A DNA stretch of 64,000 nucleotides from DUML01 sp050949905 (lineage in GTDB: Bacteria; Bacillota; Desulfitobacteriia; Desulfitobacteriales; Syntrophobotulaceae): contig JBMNGP010000006.1 in the NCBI GenBank assembly GCA_050949905.1, positions 124,001-188,000 of the forward strand, read 5' to 3'. Under the pieces are notes generated by a model. The model made no database searches. It was given only the letters and a program-made list of their open reading frames with translations, and was not told where the DNA came from. The translations under genes were made by a program, and so were the position numbers. Positions 38,233-45,343 of this stretch are shown here, piece by piece. Every line of letters starts with the position of its first letter. The first letter of the stretch is position 1.

Positions 38233-38352
38233 TATTACAGAGCTTTGATTCAAGCTCGCTTTTAACTCAAATTATTTTGACGAGTCTAGCTTTAATTCTT
38301 ATCTTGTTGTTCAGTTTTCAATGACCTGTGTGCGTCTTAGCGACGGAATCTA

Positions 38353-38381
38353 ATCTTAACAAATTGAGTTTTGTCTGTCAA
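38353..38381 (-). promoter_or_regulatory. rrn promoter P2
   Basis: TTGACA (38376-38381), 17-bp spacer, TAAGAT (38353-38358) on the minus strand, about 120 bp upstream of 16S. Confidence 0.65.
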
Positions 38382-38456
38382 CTGTTAATTTCTCCCATTT
38401 CGCTAATCCCTGCATTTTCTACAGATCTCAGGGCTCTTGCCCCGAGACGCTTTATT

Positions 38457-38485
38457 ATAATATCATGCTGTTTTCTGACTGTCAA
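38457..38485 (-). promoter_or_regulatory. rrn promoter P1
   Basis: TTGACA (38480-38485), 17-bp spacer, TATTAT (38457-38462) on the minus strand. A GC-rich hairpin CTCGGGGC / GCCCTGAG (about 38428-38447) lies between P1 and P2. The rest of 38233-38626 is leader and AT-rich spacer with no gene. The rRNA genes can thus be transcribed separately from the tRNA cluster. Confidence 0.75.
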
Positions 38486-38626
38486 CATATCAATTTTTAT
38501 TTTTTGCTACAAAATTTCATAATAAATTGTCCTATGCCAATGTCTTTAAACTAGCATGGTATCATCGGTGGAATAATAAACTCCTACTCAGAATAATCCT
38601 CGAAGAGTTAAATATAGACTGCATAA

Positions 38627-38700
38627 TGGAGCGGGTGATGGGAATCGAACCCACGTAACCAGCTTGGAAGGCTGGCACTCTACCATTGAGTTACACCCGC
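38627..38700 (-). tRNA. tRNA-Gly (TCC)
   Basis: A 74-nt cloverleaf with CCA encoded; anticodon stem CCAGC/GCTGG, loop CTTCCAA. It is the last tRNA of the cluster in transcription order. Confidence 0.95.
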
Positions 38701-38707
38701 ATGTTTA

Positions 38708-38784
38708 TGGTAGCAGGGGGGGGATTTGAACCCTCGAATGAGCGGGTATGAACCGCTTGCCTTAGACCACTTGGCTACCCTGCC
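38708..38784 (-). tRNA. tRNA-Met (CAT), elongator type
   Basis: A 77-nt cloverleaf with CCA; anticodon loop TTCATAC. The acceptor has a normal G1-T72 wobble rather than the initiator mismatch, and lacks the initiator GGG/CCC anticodon stem. A lysidine-type Ile-CAT role is less likely but not excluded. Confidence 0.88.
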
Positions 38785-38785
38785 A

Positions 38786-38860
38786 TGGCTCCCCGAGCTG
38801 GATTCGAACCAGCAACCTACCGGTTAACAGCCGGTTGCTCTACCGTTGAGCTATCGAGGA
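38786..38860 (-). tRNA. tRNA-Asn (GTT)
   Basis: A 75-nt cloverleaf with CCA; anticodon loop CTGTTAA. It is a substrate of the Tgt/QueA queuosine pathway encoded in this window. Confidence 0.95.
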
Positions 38861-38865
38861 AAATG

Positions 38866-38993
38866 TGGCGGAGAAGGAGGGATTTGCTCCGCAGCTGCGC
38901 CGCTATCACGCCGGGCCTAAAAATGCTTCCATAGGTCGCATTTTCTTAACGGCCGTTCAAATCCTCCATCATCTGCTCTTGATGATTAAATTA
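38866..38993 (-). mobile_element. Miniature element at the 3' end of tRNA-Ser, copy 1
   Basis: A 128-bp unit directly 3' of tRNA-Ser(GCT). Its far end (38866-38886) is a 21-nt exact copy of the tRNA-Ser 3' end, including CCA (38994-39014). It contains an inverted copy of the T-arm (GGATTTGAAC, ending at 38967) and the hairpin core 38916-38950, identical in copy 2. It is not a functional tRNA: there is no anticodon arm or matching 5' half. Confidence 0.7.
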
Positions 38994-39084
38994 TGGCGGA
39001 GAAGGAGGGATTTGAACCCTCGCAGCAGTTGCCCACTCTAACGGTTTAGCAAACCGTCCTCTTCAGCCACTTGAGTACTTCTCC
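38994..39084 (-). tRNA. tRNA-Ser (GCT)
   Basis: A 91-nt class II tRNA with long variable arm and CCA; anticodon loop TTGCTAA. Its last 21 nt are duplicated at 38866-38886. Confidence 0.95.
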
Positions 39085-39098
39085 GTTACTGATTGTTT

Positions 39099-39223
39099 TG
39101 GTGCGGAAGGCGGGACTTGCTCCGTTCGCTACGCTCACTATCACGCCTGCCCTAAAAATGCTTCCATAGGTCGCATTTTCTTAACGGGCGTTCAAGTCCT
39201 CCTTCTTGATGCATGTTAAGTTT
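39099..39223 (-). mobile_element. Miniature element at the 3' end of tRNA-Leu, copy 2
   Basis: A 125-bp unit directly 3' of tRNA-Leu(GAG). Its far end (39099-39119) is an exact 21-nt copy of that tRNA's 3' end with CCA; the match extends 4 more bases (AAAC). It carries an inverted T-arm copy (GGACTTGAAC) and the 35-nt core 39151-39185, identical to 38916-38950. The outer stem of the core changes from GGCC/GGCC to GGGC/GCCC between copies, keeping the pairing. Confidence 0.7.
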
Positions 39224-39308
39224 TGGTGCGGAAGGCGGGACTTGAACCCGCACGGTGTTCACCACACGCCCCTCAAACGTGCGCGTCTGCCAATTCCGCC
39301 ACTTCCGC
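39224..39308 (-). tRNA. tRNA-Leu (GAG)
   Basis: An 85-nt class II tRNA with CCA; anticodon loop TTGAGGG read as GAG. Its 3' 21-25 nt are duplicated at 39095-39119. Confidence 0.92.
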
Positions 39309-39313
39309 ATAAG

Positions 39314-39389
39314 TGGAGCCGTTAACCGGGATCGAACCGGTGACCTTATCCTTACCAAGGATACGCTCTACCTACTGAGCTATAACGGC
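39314..39389 (-). tRNA. tRNA-Thr (GGT)
   Basis: A 76-nt cloverleaf with CCA; anticodon stem TATCC/GGATA, loop TTGGTAA. Confidence 0.95.
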
Positions 39390-39412
39390 ATTTGGCTTTT
39401 TTGATTTTTGTA

Positions 39413-39489
39413 TGGTGCGCTCGGAGGGATTCGAACCCCCGACCTTCTGATTCGTAGTCAGACACTCTATCCAGCTGAGCCACGAGCGC
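39413..39489 (-). tRNA. tRNA-Arg (ACG)
   Basis: A 77-nt cloverleaf with CCA; loop CTACGAA. Its A34 would be deaminated to inosine by TadA. Confidence 0.95.
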
Positions 39490-39499
39490 ATGTGGTTAA

Positions 39500-39574
39500 T
39501 GGAGCGGGTGACGAGATTCGAACTCGCGACTTTCACCTTGGCAAGGTGACACTCTACCACTGAGTTACACCCGC
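39500..39574 (-). tRNA. tRNA-Gly (GCC)
   Basis: A 75-nt cloverleaf with CCA; stem TCACC/GGTGA, loop TTGCCAA. It is the second glycine tRNA of the cluster. Confidence 0.95.
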
Positions 39575-39581
39575 ATGTTAT

Positions 39582-39657
39582 TGGTGAGCCATCCGCGACT
39601 CGAACGCGGGACACCCTGATTAAAAGTCAGGTGCTCTACCGACTGAGCTAATGGCCC
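39582..39657 (-). tRNA. tRNA-Lys (TTT)
   Basis: A 76-nt cloverleaf with CCA; stem CCTGA/TCAGG, loop CTTTTAA. Confidence 0.95.
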
Positions 39658-39665
39658 TTAGATAA

Positions 39666-39740
39666 TGGCTGGGGTGGCTGGATTCGAACCAACGCATGCC
39701 AGAGTCAAAGTCTGGTGCCTTACCGCTTGGCGACACCCCA
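39666..39740 (-). tRNA. tRNA-Gln (TTG)
   Basis: A 75-nt cloverleaf with CCA; stem CCAGA/TCTGG, loop CTTTGAC. Confidence 0.95.
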
Positions 39741-39757
39741 TTCTCGAAATTCAAATT

Positions 39758-39841
39758 TGGTGGGCAGGGATGGATTCGAACCACCGTACCTTTCGGAACA
39801 GATTTACAGTCTGCCGCCTTTAACCACTCGGCCACCTACCC
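39758..39841 (-). tRNA. tRNA-Tyr (GTA)
   Basis: An 84-nt class II tRNA with CCA; loop CTGTAAA. It is a queuosine substrate. Confidence 0.95.
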
Positions 39842-39907
39842 ATATCAGAACACTTCTTAGTTCTTGAGCCTTATGCTTTGATAGCCATCGGCCACTGAAT
39901 TCTGTAA

Positions 39908-39983
39908 TGGCGACCCCGATCGGACTTGAACCGACGATCTCCTGCGTGACAGGCAGGCATGTTAACCACTACACCACGGGGCC
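39908..39983 (-). tRNA. tRNA-Asp (GTC)
   Basis: A 76-nt cloverleaf with CCA; stem CCTGC/GCAGG, loop CTGTCAC. It is a queuosine substrate. It is separated from tRNA-Val by a 142-bp spacer with heptad repeats. Confidence 0.95.
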
Positions 39984-39988
39984 ATTTT

Positions 39989-40125
39989 GTTGTTCGAGGC
40001 ACAATATTCGATATACGAATTCTCGTTATTCCTCACATTGTTCAAAAGATCGGTTTACATTTGGTTATCAAGCCTTGCTTGCAATGCTTTTCGAACCTCG
40101 CACCTCGATCTTCGAACTTTGATTA
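39989..40125. repeat. TCG-heptad palindrome between tRNA-Val and tRNA-Asp
   Basis: The right arm reads in 7-bp steps (TCGAACC, TCGCACC, TCGATCT, TCGAACT, TTGATTA; about 40091-40125). The left arm (from about 39994) shows the reverse pattern (TTCGAGG, TTCGATA, TACGAAT). The arms are only partly complementary. The spacer is much longer than the other gaps in the cluster, so it looks inserted. Confidence 0.45.
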
Positions 40126-40201
<76 letters not shown>

Positions 40202-40296
40202 ATGTATCATGCTCATTACCCAATATAAGTTCCACTCTTAATAGTTCGCTAAGCTTAGCAATAGCATCATTCAAAAAGAGTATCAAATATCGAGTT

Positions 40297-40372
40297 TGGT
40301 GACCCCTACGGGATTCGAACCCGTGTTACCGCCGTGAAAGGGCGGTGTCTTAAACCACTTGACCAAGGGGCC
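40297..40372 (-). tRNA. tRNA-Glu (TTC)
   Basis: A 76-nt cloverleaf with CCA; stem CCGCC/GGCGG, loop CTTTCAC. It is the first tRNA of the cluster, 23 bp after the -10 box. Confidence 0.95.
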
Positions 40373-40394
40373 GTGATGAGCGAGAACATTTGAT

Positions 40395-40423
40395 AGTATA
40401 GCTAAATGAATTCTAATTGTCAA
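40395..40423 (-). promoter_or_regulatory. Promoter of the tRNA cluster
   Basis: TTGACA (40418-40423), 17-bp spacer, TATACT (40395-40400) on the minus strand. The IS30-type element ends about 45 bp upstream, so the insertion left the core promoter intact but may have replaced an upstream AT-rich element. Confidence 0.8.
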
Positions 40424-40468
40424 CCCAGTTTTGCGAAATATTTTCGAAACTATTTTATCCCTCAGTTG

Positions 40469-42222
40469 ACATTGTAAATGCAACCCATACGTTACTTGAT
40501 GATTGCATTTAATTTGTCAAACAGAGGGGTGGCATTAAGTCTTACAAGCAAAAGATGTTTCTTTCCTCACTCCCCCATGGGGGAGTGATTGCATTTAGTC
40601 TGGCAAGAATTCTGACGAAATAATAGGTAAGTGTGTTCTGCGAAACCTATTTTAAATTGAAGGAGAGTTTACCATGGCTAAAAACAAGCACCTTACCGAT
40701 TTGGAACGTATGCTGATTGAACAGAAGCTGAGGGAGGGCGTATCCCTCAAGCAGATTGCCGCCATTCTTGGAAAAAGTGCATCCACCATTTCCCGTGAAG
40801 TCCGTGCCCGCGCCATCGAAAGCAATAAATATGCGCCATACCGCATCCATAACCGCTGTGCAAAACTAAATGTCTGCCAAAAAATACAGCTCTGTGCGGA
40901 TAAACCCAACTGCACCAGAAAGTGTTCCAGCTGTAATTATTGCAATGCTATATGCGAGGAATTCGAGGAACGGCTGTGCATCAAGCTTTATGACCCTCCC
41001 TATGTCTGCAACGGCTGTGTGGAAGAGCGCCAGTGCGTACTGCGGAAAAAATATTATCTCCATAAAAAGGCCCACGAGGCATATCGTGAAATGCTGGTAG
41101 AATCCCGCACCGGTGCGAATATTACTGAGGATGAGCTGCTCTACCTTGACGAATTGGTTTCTCCTCTCATCCGGCGTGGCCACTCTGTCCATCACATCGC
41201 AGTCCACAATGCCGACAGCCTTGAAGTCAGTGAAAAATCCATCTATCGCTATGTTGCCGGCGGCCTTCTCAAGGCAAAAAATATAGATATGCCCCGCGTC
41301 TGCCGCATAAAGCCCCGGAAATCCAAACCGGTGGAGCATAAGGTTGATTGCTCCTGCAGGATCGGGCGTACATACGCCGATTTCCTGACTTTCAAGGAAG
41401 CTTCAGATGTTACCGTTGTTGAGATTGATTCGCTCATCGGGCGTGTTGGAGGCAAGGTTCTGCTCACGATGATGTTCAAGTCCTGCGATTTGATGTTGGC
41501 CTTCATCAGGGAGCGCAACACCTCCCTGTCCGTTATCAACGTTTTTAATCGCTTGGACCAAACCCTTGGCAGGGAGCTGTTCAGTCGGCTTCTCTCAGTC
41601 TGTCTCGCTGATAACGGTTCGGAGTTTTCAAATCCTAAGGCTTTAGAGTATGATGCCCAGGGCATCCAGAGGATGCGTGTGTTTTACTGCGATCCATACG
41701 CCTCATACCAGAAACCCAATGTGGAGCTCAACCATGAATTCATAAGGAAAATACTGCCCAAAGGCACATCATTCGATAATCTATGCCAAGGGGATATTGA
41801 CCTGATGATGTCGCACATCAACTCCTATTCCAGAGAGAAGCTGGGCAACAAATCGCCCTTTGATATGTTCGGCTTCATCTACGGATACGATGTCCTTCAA
41901 AAGCTGGGGCTCAGCAGTATCCACCCTAATGAAATCCTGCTGAAGCCTTCGCTTTTGAAAAAGTAATCCGAGCGTTCTCTAACTCGCAGAGCACATTAAT
42001 AGAAACCTTAGTCAGGGGGACGCATTAACTCTGTCCGAAAAAACAGCTTTTGGGTACCCCTTGTATTCCTATGCCTATTTTTAGTGCTCAGCGGCCAAAT
42101 TTCGCTCGCTATTAATATAAATCGGCTATTTTTGCTGAAAGTATACCCTGTTATTCCCAAATCTTGACTAACTTAATGCTACTTTTCAATATTTACTCTG
42201 TCAAAGGTTGCATTTACTTTGA
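40469..42222 (+). mobile_element. IS30-family insertion sequence
   Basis: The left end (40469-40486) and inverted right end (42205-42222) share the core GTAAATGCAACC with imperfect outer bases, about 18 bp of inverted repeat. Subterminal GCATTTA motifs recur inside the left end (near 40500 and 40590). It holds one transposase gene. About 250 bp of non-coding sequence follow that gene (41967-42222), with no ORF. No clear target duplication was seen. Confidence 0.7.
40674..41966 (+). CDS. IS30-family transposase with a cysteine-rich segment
   Basis: A 430-residue protein starting MAKNKHLTDLERMLIEQKLREG with the helix-turn-helix SLKQIAAILGKSASTISREVRAR. The DDE core has VVEIDSLIGR (Asp), CLADNGSEF (Asp) and NVELNHEFIRKILPKGTSFD (Glu). 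Between the HTH and the core, about residues 61-123, are 12 cysteines (CSSCNYCNAIC, CNGCVEERQC and others), which suggests a zinc-binding domain. Standard IS30 transposases are about 320-380 residues, so this is the longer subgroup. The start follows GAAGGAGAG. Apparently intact. Confidence 0.9.
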   Translation: MAKNKHLTDLERMLIEQKLREGVSLKQIAAILGKSASTISREVRARAIESNKYAPYRIHNRCAKLNVCQKIQLCADKPNCTRKCSSCNYCNAICEEFEERLCIKLYDPPYVCNGCVEERQCVLRKKYYLHKKAHEAYREMLVESRTGANITEDELLYLDELVSPLIRRGHSVHHIAVHNADSLEVSEKSIYRYVAGGLLKAKNIDMPRVCRIKPRKSKPVEHKVDCSCRIGRTYADFLTFKEASDVTVVEIDSLIGRVGGKVLLTMMFKSCDLMLAFIRERNTSLSVINVFNRLDQTLGRELFSRLLSVCLADNGSEFSNPKALEYDAQGIQRMRVFYCDPYASYQKPNVELNHEFIRKILPKGTSFDNLCQGDIDLMMSHINSYSREKLGNKSPFDMFGFIYGYDVLQKLGLSSIHPNEILLKPSLLKK

Positions 42223-42317
42223 CCGCCCACCAACTATTTTATTATTTGTGTTAATACAATCTCGGAATAAAAGCCGGATATATGCAAAAAAAGCTTTGTC
42301 CTGCTTAAGTGCTGATA

Positions 42318-42374
42318 GTTAACTTGCAGCGCGATAATCCCTGTCAAGATTATCGCTGCTGCAGTTCAGTTAAC
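42318..42374 (-). terminator. Long imperfect hairpin downstream of RNase J
   Basis: GTTAACT ... AGTTAAC outer arms and GCGATAATC / GATTATCGC inner arms with small bulges. It starts 7 bp after the rnj stop on the minus strand. It lacks a U-run, so it may be an RNA-stabilising or REP-like structure rather than a classical terminator. Confidence 0.4.
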
Positions 42375-42380
42375 TTAAAC

Positions 42381-44045
42381 TTATTTAACTTCTTGGATAA
42401 TAGGCAGAATCATTGGCCTGCGCTTTGTTTTTTCATAAAGATGCTTGCTTAAAGTTTCCCTAATTTGATTTTTCAAAACAGCCCACTCGATCATTCCATT
42501 TTCCAGACAACGTTCAGTTGTTGCCTTAATTTTTTGTTTAGCTTCTTCCAGCATAGCTTCTGACTCGCGAACATAAACAAATCCTCTGGTAACTATGTCC
42601 GGGCCGGCTAATATTTCTCCATCTGCTTTTCTTAAGGCAATAACTACAATCAAAATACCGTCTTGAGATAATTGTTTCCTGTCTCTTAAGACAATATTCC
42701 CGACGTCACCTATACCTAAGCCATCCACTAAGATCCTGCCGGAAGGTACTTTTCCTGCCAGGCAGGCGCCGTTTTTTGTAAATTCAATAATACTGCCGTT
42801 TTCAGCTACAAAAATATTCTCCTGCGCTATGCCCAGCTGCTCAGCGAGTTGTCCGTGTTTAATCAGCATTCGGTACTCACCGTGAACAGGTATAAAATAT
42901 CTGGGTTTAACCATATTGATCATAAGTTTTAATTCTTCCTGACTTGCATGACCAGAAACATGAACACCTGACATCGGTTCATAAATAACGTTAGCACCAA
43001 GTTTAAATAGTTGGTCTATCGTTCTGGCTACAGATTTCTCGTTTCCTGGAATAGGATTAGCAGAAATGACTACAGTATCTCCTGGTTGGATCTCTACCCT
43101 TTTATGATCACTCATAGCCATTCTGGTGAGAGCGGACATAGGCTCCCCTTGACTCCCTGTAGTTATGATACAAGCTTGATTACCAGGAAGTTGAATAATC
43201 TCTTCTACATCTACGAGTGTTCCTTCCGGAATGGTTAAATAACCTAGTTCTGCAGCAATAGTAGCATAGTTGAGCATGCTCCTGCCAACAATAGCTACTT
43301 TTCTGTTAGTTTTGAAAGCAGCCGTGATAACCTGCTGTACGCGGTGAACATTAGAAGCAAAGCTTGCTAGGATAATCCTTTCTTTAGCATTCCTGAACAC
43401 GTCGTCAAACATTTGGCCGACTCTTCGTTCCGACATTGTAAAGCCTGGCCTCTCCACATTGGTACTGTCAGACATTAAACATAGTACGCCTTTTTGACCT
43501 AATTCAGAAAACTTATAAATATCCAGTATCTCGGTAGTAACCGGGGTATGATCAAGCTTAAAATCCCCAGAGTGGACAATGGTTCCCAGAGGGGTATGAA
43601 TCGCCAACCCAACAGAGTCAGGGATACTGTGGCTTACCCTGATAAAGTCAATTTTAAATACGCCTAATTTGATACTATCTCCGGGTTTAACGGCCGTAGC
43701 CTTGAGATTATTAACATTACTCTCTTTGAGTTTAGCTTCAATTAAACCTAAAGTCAGTCTGGTACTAAAAATCGGGGCATCGATTTCTTTGAGCAAATAC
43801 GGTAAGGTTCCAATATGATCTTCATGACCATGGGTTACCAGGATTCCTAAGAGCAAATCCTTATTTTCGATGACGTAAGAATAATCGGGGATGACAATAT
43901 CAATTCCCAGCATATCATCTTCAGGGAATGCTAATCCAGCATCGATAATAAGCATTTGGTTGTCATACCGGATTACCGTCATATTCTTGCCAATTTCTCC
44001 TAATCCCCCGAGAGGAATAATTTGTAGTTTGTGTTCTTTCGGCAA
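42381..44045 (-). CDS. rnj: Ribonuclease J
   Basis: A 5'-3' exo/endoribonuclease of the beta-CASP metallo-beta-lactamase group, central to mRNA decay and rRNA maturation. Signatures: IIPLGGLGEIGKNM, VTHGHEDHIGTLPYL, IVHSGDFKLDHTP, LMSDSTNVERPG, TTGSQGEPMSALTRMA and VHVSGHASQEELK. I favour a TTG start at 44043-44045 (protein MPKEHKLQII), 8 nt behind GGAGG; the ATG five codons upstream includes that site and has none of its own. The position after dapA matches rnjB of Bacillus subtilis, but without a second copy for comparison J1 or J2 cannot be assigned. Confidence 0.93.
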   Translation of the reverse strand: MPKEHKLQIIPLGGLGEIGKNMTVIRYDNQMLIIDAGLAFPEDDMLGIDIVIPDYSYVIENKDLLLGILVTHGHEDHIGTLPYLLKEIDAPIFSTRLTLGLIEAKLKESNVNNLKATAVKPGDSIKLGVFKIDFIRVSHSIPDSVGLAIHTPLGTIVHSGDFKLDHTPVTTEILDIYKFSELGQKGVLCLMSDSTNVERPGFTMSERRVGQMFDDVFRNAKERIILASFASNVHRVQQVITAAFKTNRKVAIVGRSMLNYATIAAELGYLTIPEGTLVDVEEIIQLPGNQACIITTGSQGEPMSALTRMAMSDHKRVEIQPGDTVVISANPIPGNEKSVARTIDQLFKLGANVIYEPMSGVHVSGHASQEELKLMINMVKPRYFIPVHGEYRMLIKHGQLAEQLGIAQENIFVAENGSIIEFTKNGACLAGKVPSGRILVDGLGIGDVGNIVLRDRKQLSQDGILIVVIALRKADGEILAGPDIVTRGFVYVRESEAMLEEAKQKIKATTERCLENGMIEWAVLKNQIRETLSKHLYEKTKRRPMILPIIQEVK

Positions 44046-44238
44046 AAGCAACACCTCCATACGTTTAGTTTTTAATTAATACTTGTTCTTGTTTAGACTC
44101 TGTACGACCTAAAGAAAACAATAAAATACCCCGAAGTATTTCTGAAGCATTAAGCAGATTTAAAAAAAGGCATAAAAAAATCCAATACCTCGTCCTTCAC
44201 TCGTCTATACAGTTAGCCGCTCACATAACATTGTTTAT

Positions 44239-44267
44239 ATTATAGACTTGAAAACTCAGATGTGCAA
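44239..44267 (-). promoter_or_regulatory. Promoter of RNase J gene
   Basis: TTGCAC (44262-44267), 17-bp spacer, TATAAT (44239-44244) on the minus strand. The transcript would have a leader of about 185 nt (44046-44232), AT-rich, with no recognised riboswitch. Confidence 0.7.
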
Positions 44268-44308
44268 GTACACCGGAGTTATTACGCGATTATTATTCCC
44301 CTTCCGGC

Positions 44309-44343
44309 AATAAAAGTTAAACTTCGGCAAGGTTACCGAAGTT
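44309..44343 (-). terminator. Terminator after dapA
   Basis: AACTTCGG / CCGAAGTT stem (44320-44343) with an 8-nt loop and a U-rich tail (TAACTTTTATT) on the minus strand, 65 bp after the dapA stop. Confidence 0.75.
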
Positions 44344-44407
44344 AAATATGATTAGATCTAATAACAGATTAATATTAAAAAAGTGGTATATACAAATCCC
44401 CTTGTAC

Positions 44408-45298
44408 TTATTTTATATCTTGGGGTAGTTCCCTAATCCTCAACAACAAATCCTGTAGAAAAGCCTGCTCATTGGCATTTGGCTCTATTATCGGCAAGCG
44501 ATAGCCACCGACATTTAAGCCCATTTGGTTCAAAAGATATTTAACTGGAACAGGATTGGTGGCTATAAACATTCCTCTAAAAATAGGAAAGAGCAGCTGA
44601 TGCCATGTTAAAGCTTTCTCCGTATCTCCCTCTTTAAAAGCTGCAATCATTTTGCTGATTTGCCTGCCAACCAGATGAGAAGCCACACTGACTATTCCCT
44701 TACAGCCTAAAGCCAGCATTGGTAAAGTAAGCGAATCATCTCCGGCATAAATCGCAAATGAATTAGGCAGGGAGATTTTTAATTCGCTGACCTGATCCAT
44801 CGAACCGGCTGCTTCCTTGATAGCCACAATGTTAGGGATTGCCGCCAGCCTTTTGACTGTCTCAGGTAGAAGATTGCAGGCTGTACGTCCGGGAATATTA
44901 TAAAGCATTAATGGCTGGCTTGTAGCTTCAGCAATAGCCTTAAAATGCTGATACAAGCCTTCCTGAGAAGGTTTATTATAGTAAGGAACTACGGCCATAA
45001 TCCCATCGAGGTTAAGATCGGCAATTCTTTCTACAAGTTCAATGCTTTCCCGAGTAGAATATGTACCCACTCCGGCAATGACTTTGGTTGAATCGCCGAC
45101 CGCATTCTTCACTTCTTGAAAGAGCCTTATTTTTTCTTCCGGAGTCAGGTTAGGTGTTTCACCGGTTGTTCCGGCAACGACTATCCCCTCCGAACCGTTT
45201 TGAGAAAGATGCCGGGCTAACTGAGCCGCGACAGGATAGTTCACTTGCAGTTTTTCATCAAAAGGTGTAACCATTGCAGTAAGAACACTGCCAAACAT
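44408..45298 (-). CDS. dapA: 4-hydroxy-tetrahydrodipicolinate synthase
   Basis: Condenses pyruvate and aspartate semialdehyde at the branch point to lysine, meso-DAP and dipicolinate. The 296-residue TIM barrel starts MFGSVLTAMVTPFD. Conserved blocks: GSEGIVVAGTTGETPNLT, MLYNIPGRTACNL, and IVAIKEAAGSMDQV with the Schiff-base lysine. AAGGGGGG precedes the ATG. It lies 45 bp downstream of the aspartokinase gene, as in the Bacillus dapG-dapA order. Confidence 0.95.
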   Translation of the reverse strand: MFGSVLTAMVTPFDEKLQVNYPVAAQLARHLSQNGSEGIVVAGTTGETPNLTPEEKIRLFQEVKNAVGDSTKVIAGVGTYSTRESIELVERIADLNLDGIMAVVPYYNKPSQEGLYQHFKAIAEATSQPLMLYNIPGRTACNLLPETVKRLAAIPNIVAIKEAAGSMDQVSELKISLPNSFAIYAGDDSLTLPMLALGCKGIVSVASHLVGRQISKMIAAFKEGDTEKALTWHQLLFPIFRGMFIATNPVPVKYLLNQMGLNVGGYRLPIIEPNANEQAFLQDLLLRIRELPQDIK

Positions 45299-45343
45299 AA
45301 TTATCCCCCCTTAGGGTTTGTTATTGATCTTAATGCACTGATT

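Noticed and set aside
38866..38967. A further tRNA-Ser gene
   Set aside because: Only the 3' 21 nt match; there is no anticodon arm, D-arm or matching acceptor 5' strand, and the T-loop is interrupted.
39152..39835. Minus-strand ORFs across the tRNA cluster
   Set aside because: They read through tRNA genes; the translated motifs (such as GGSNPSERT or NPVGVTK types) are typical spurious tRNA translations.
42318..42374. Riboswitch downstream of RNase J
   Set aside because: It lies at the 3' side of the gene, has no expression platform and shows only an imperfect hairpin.
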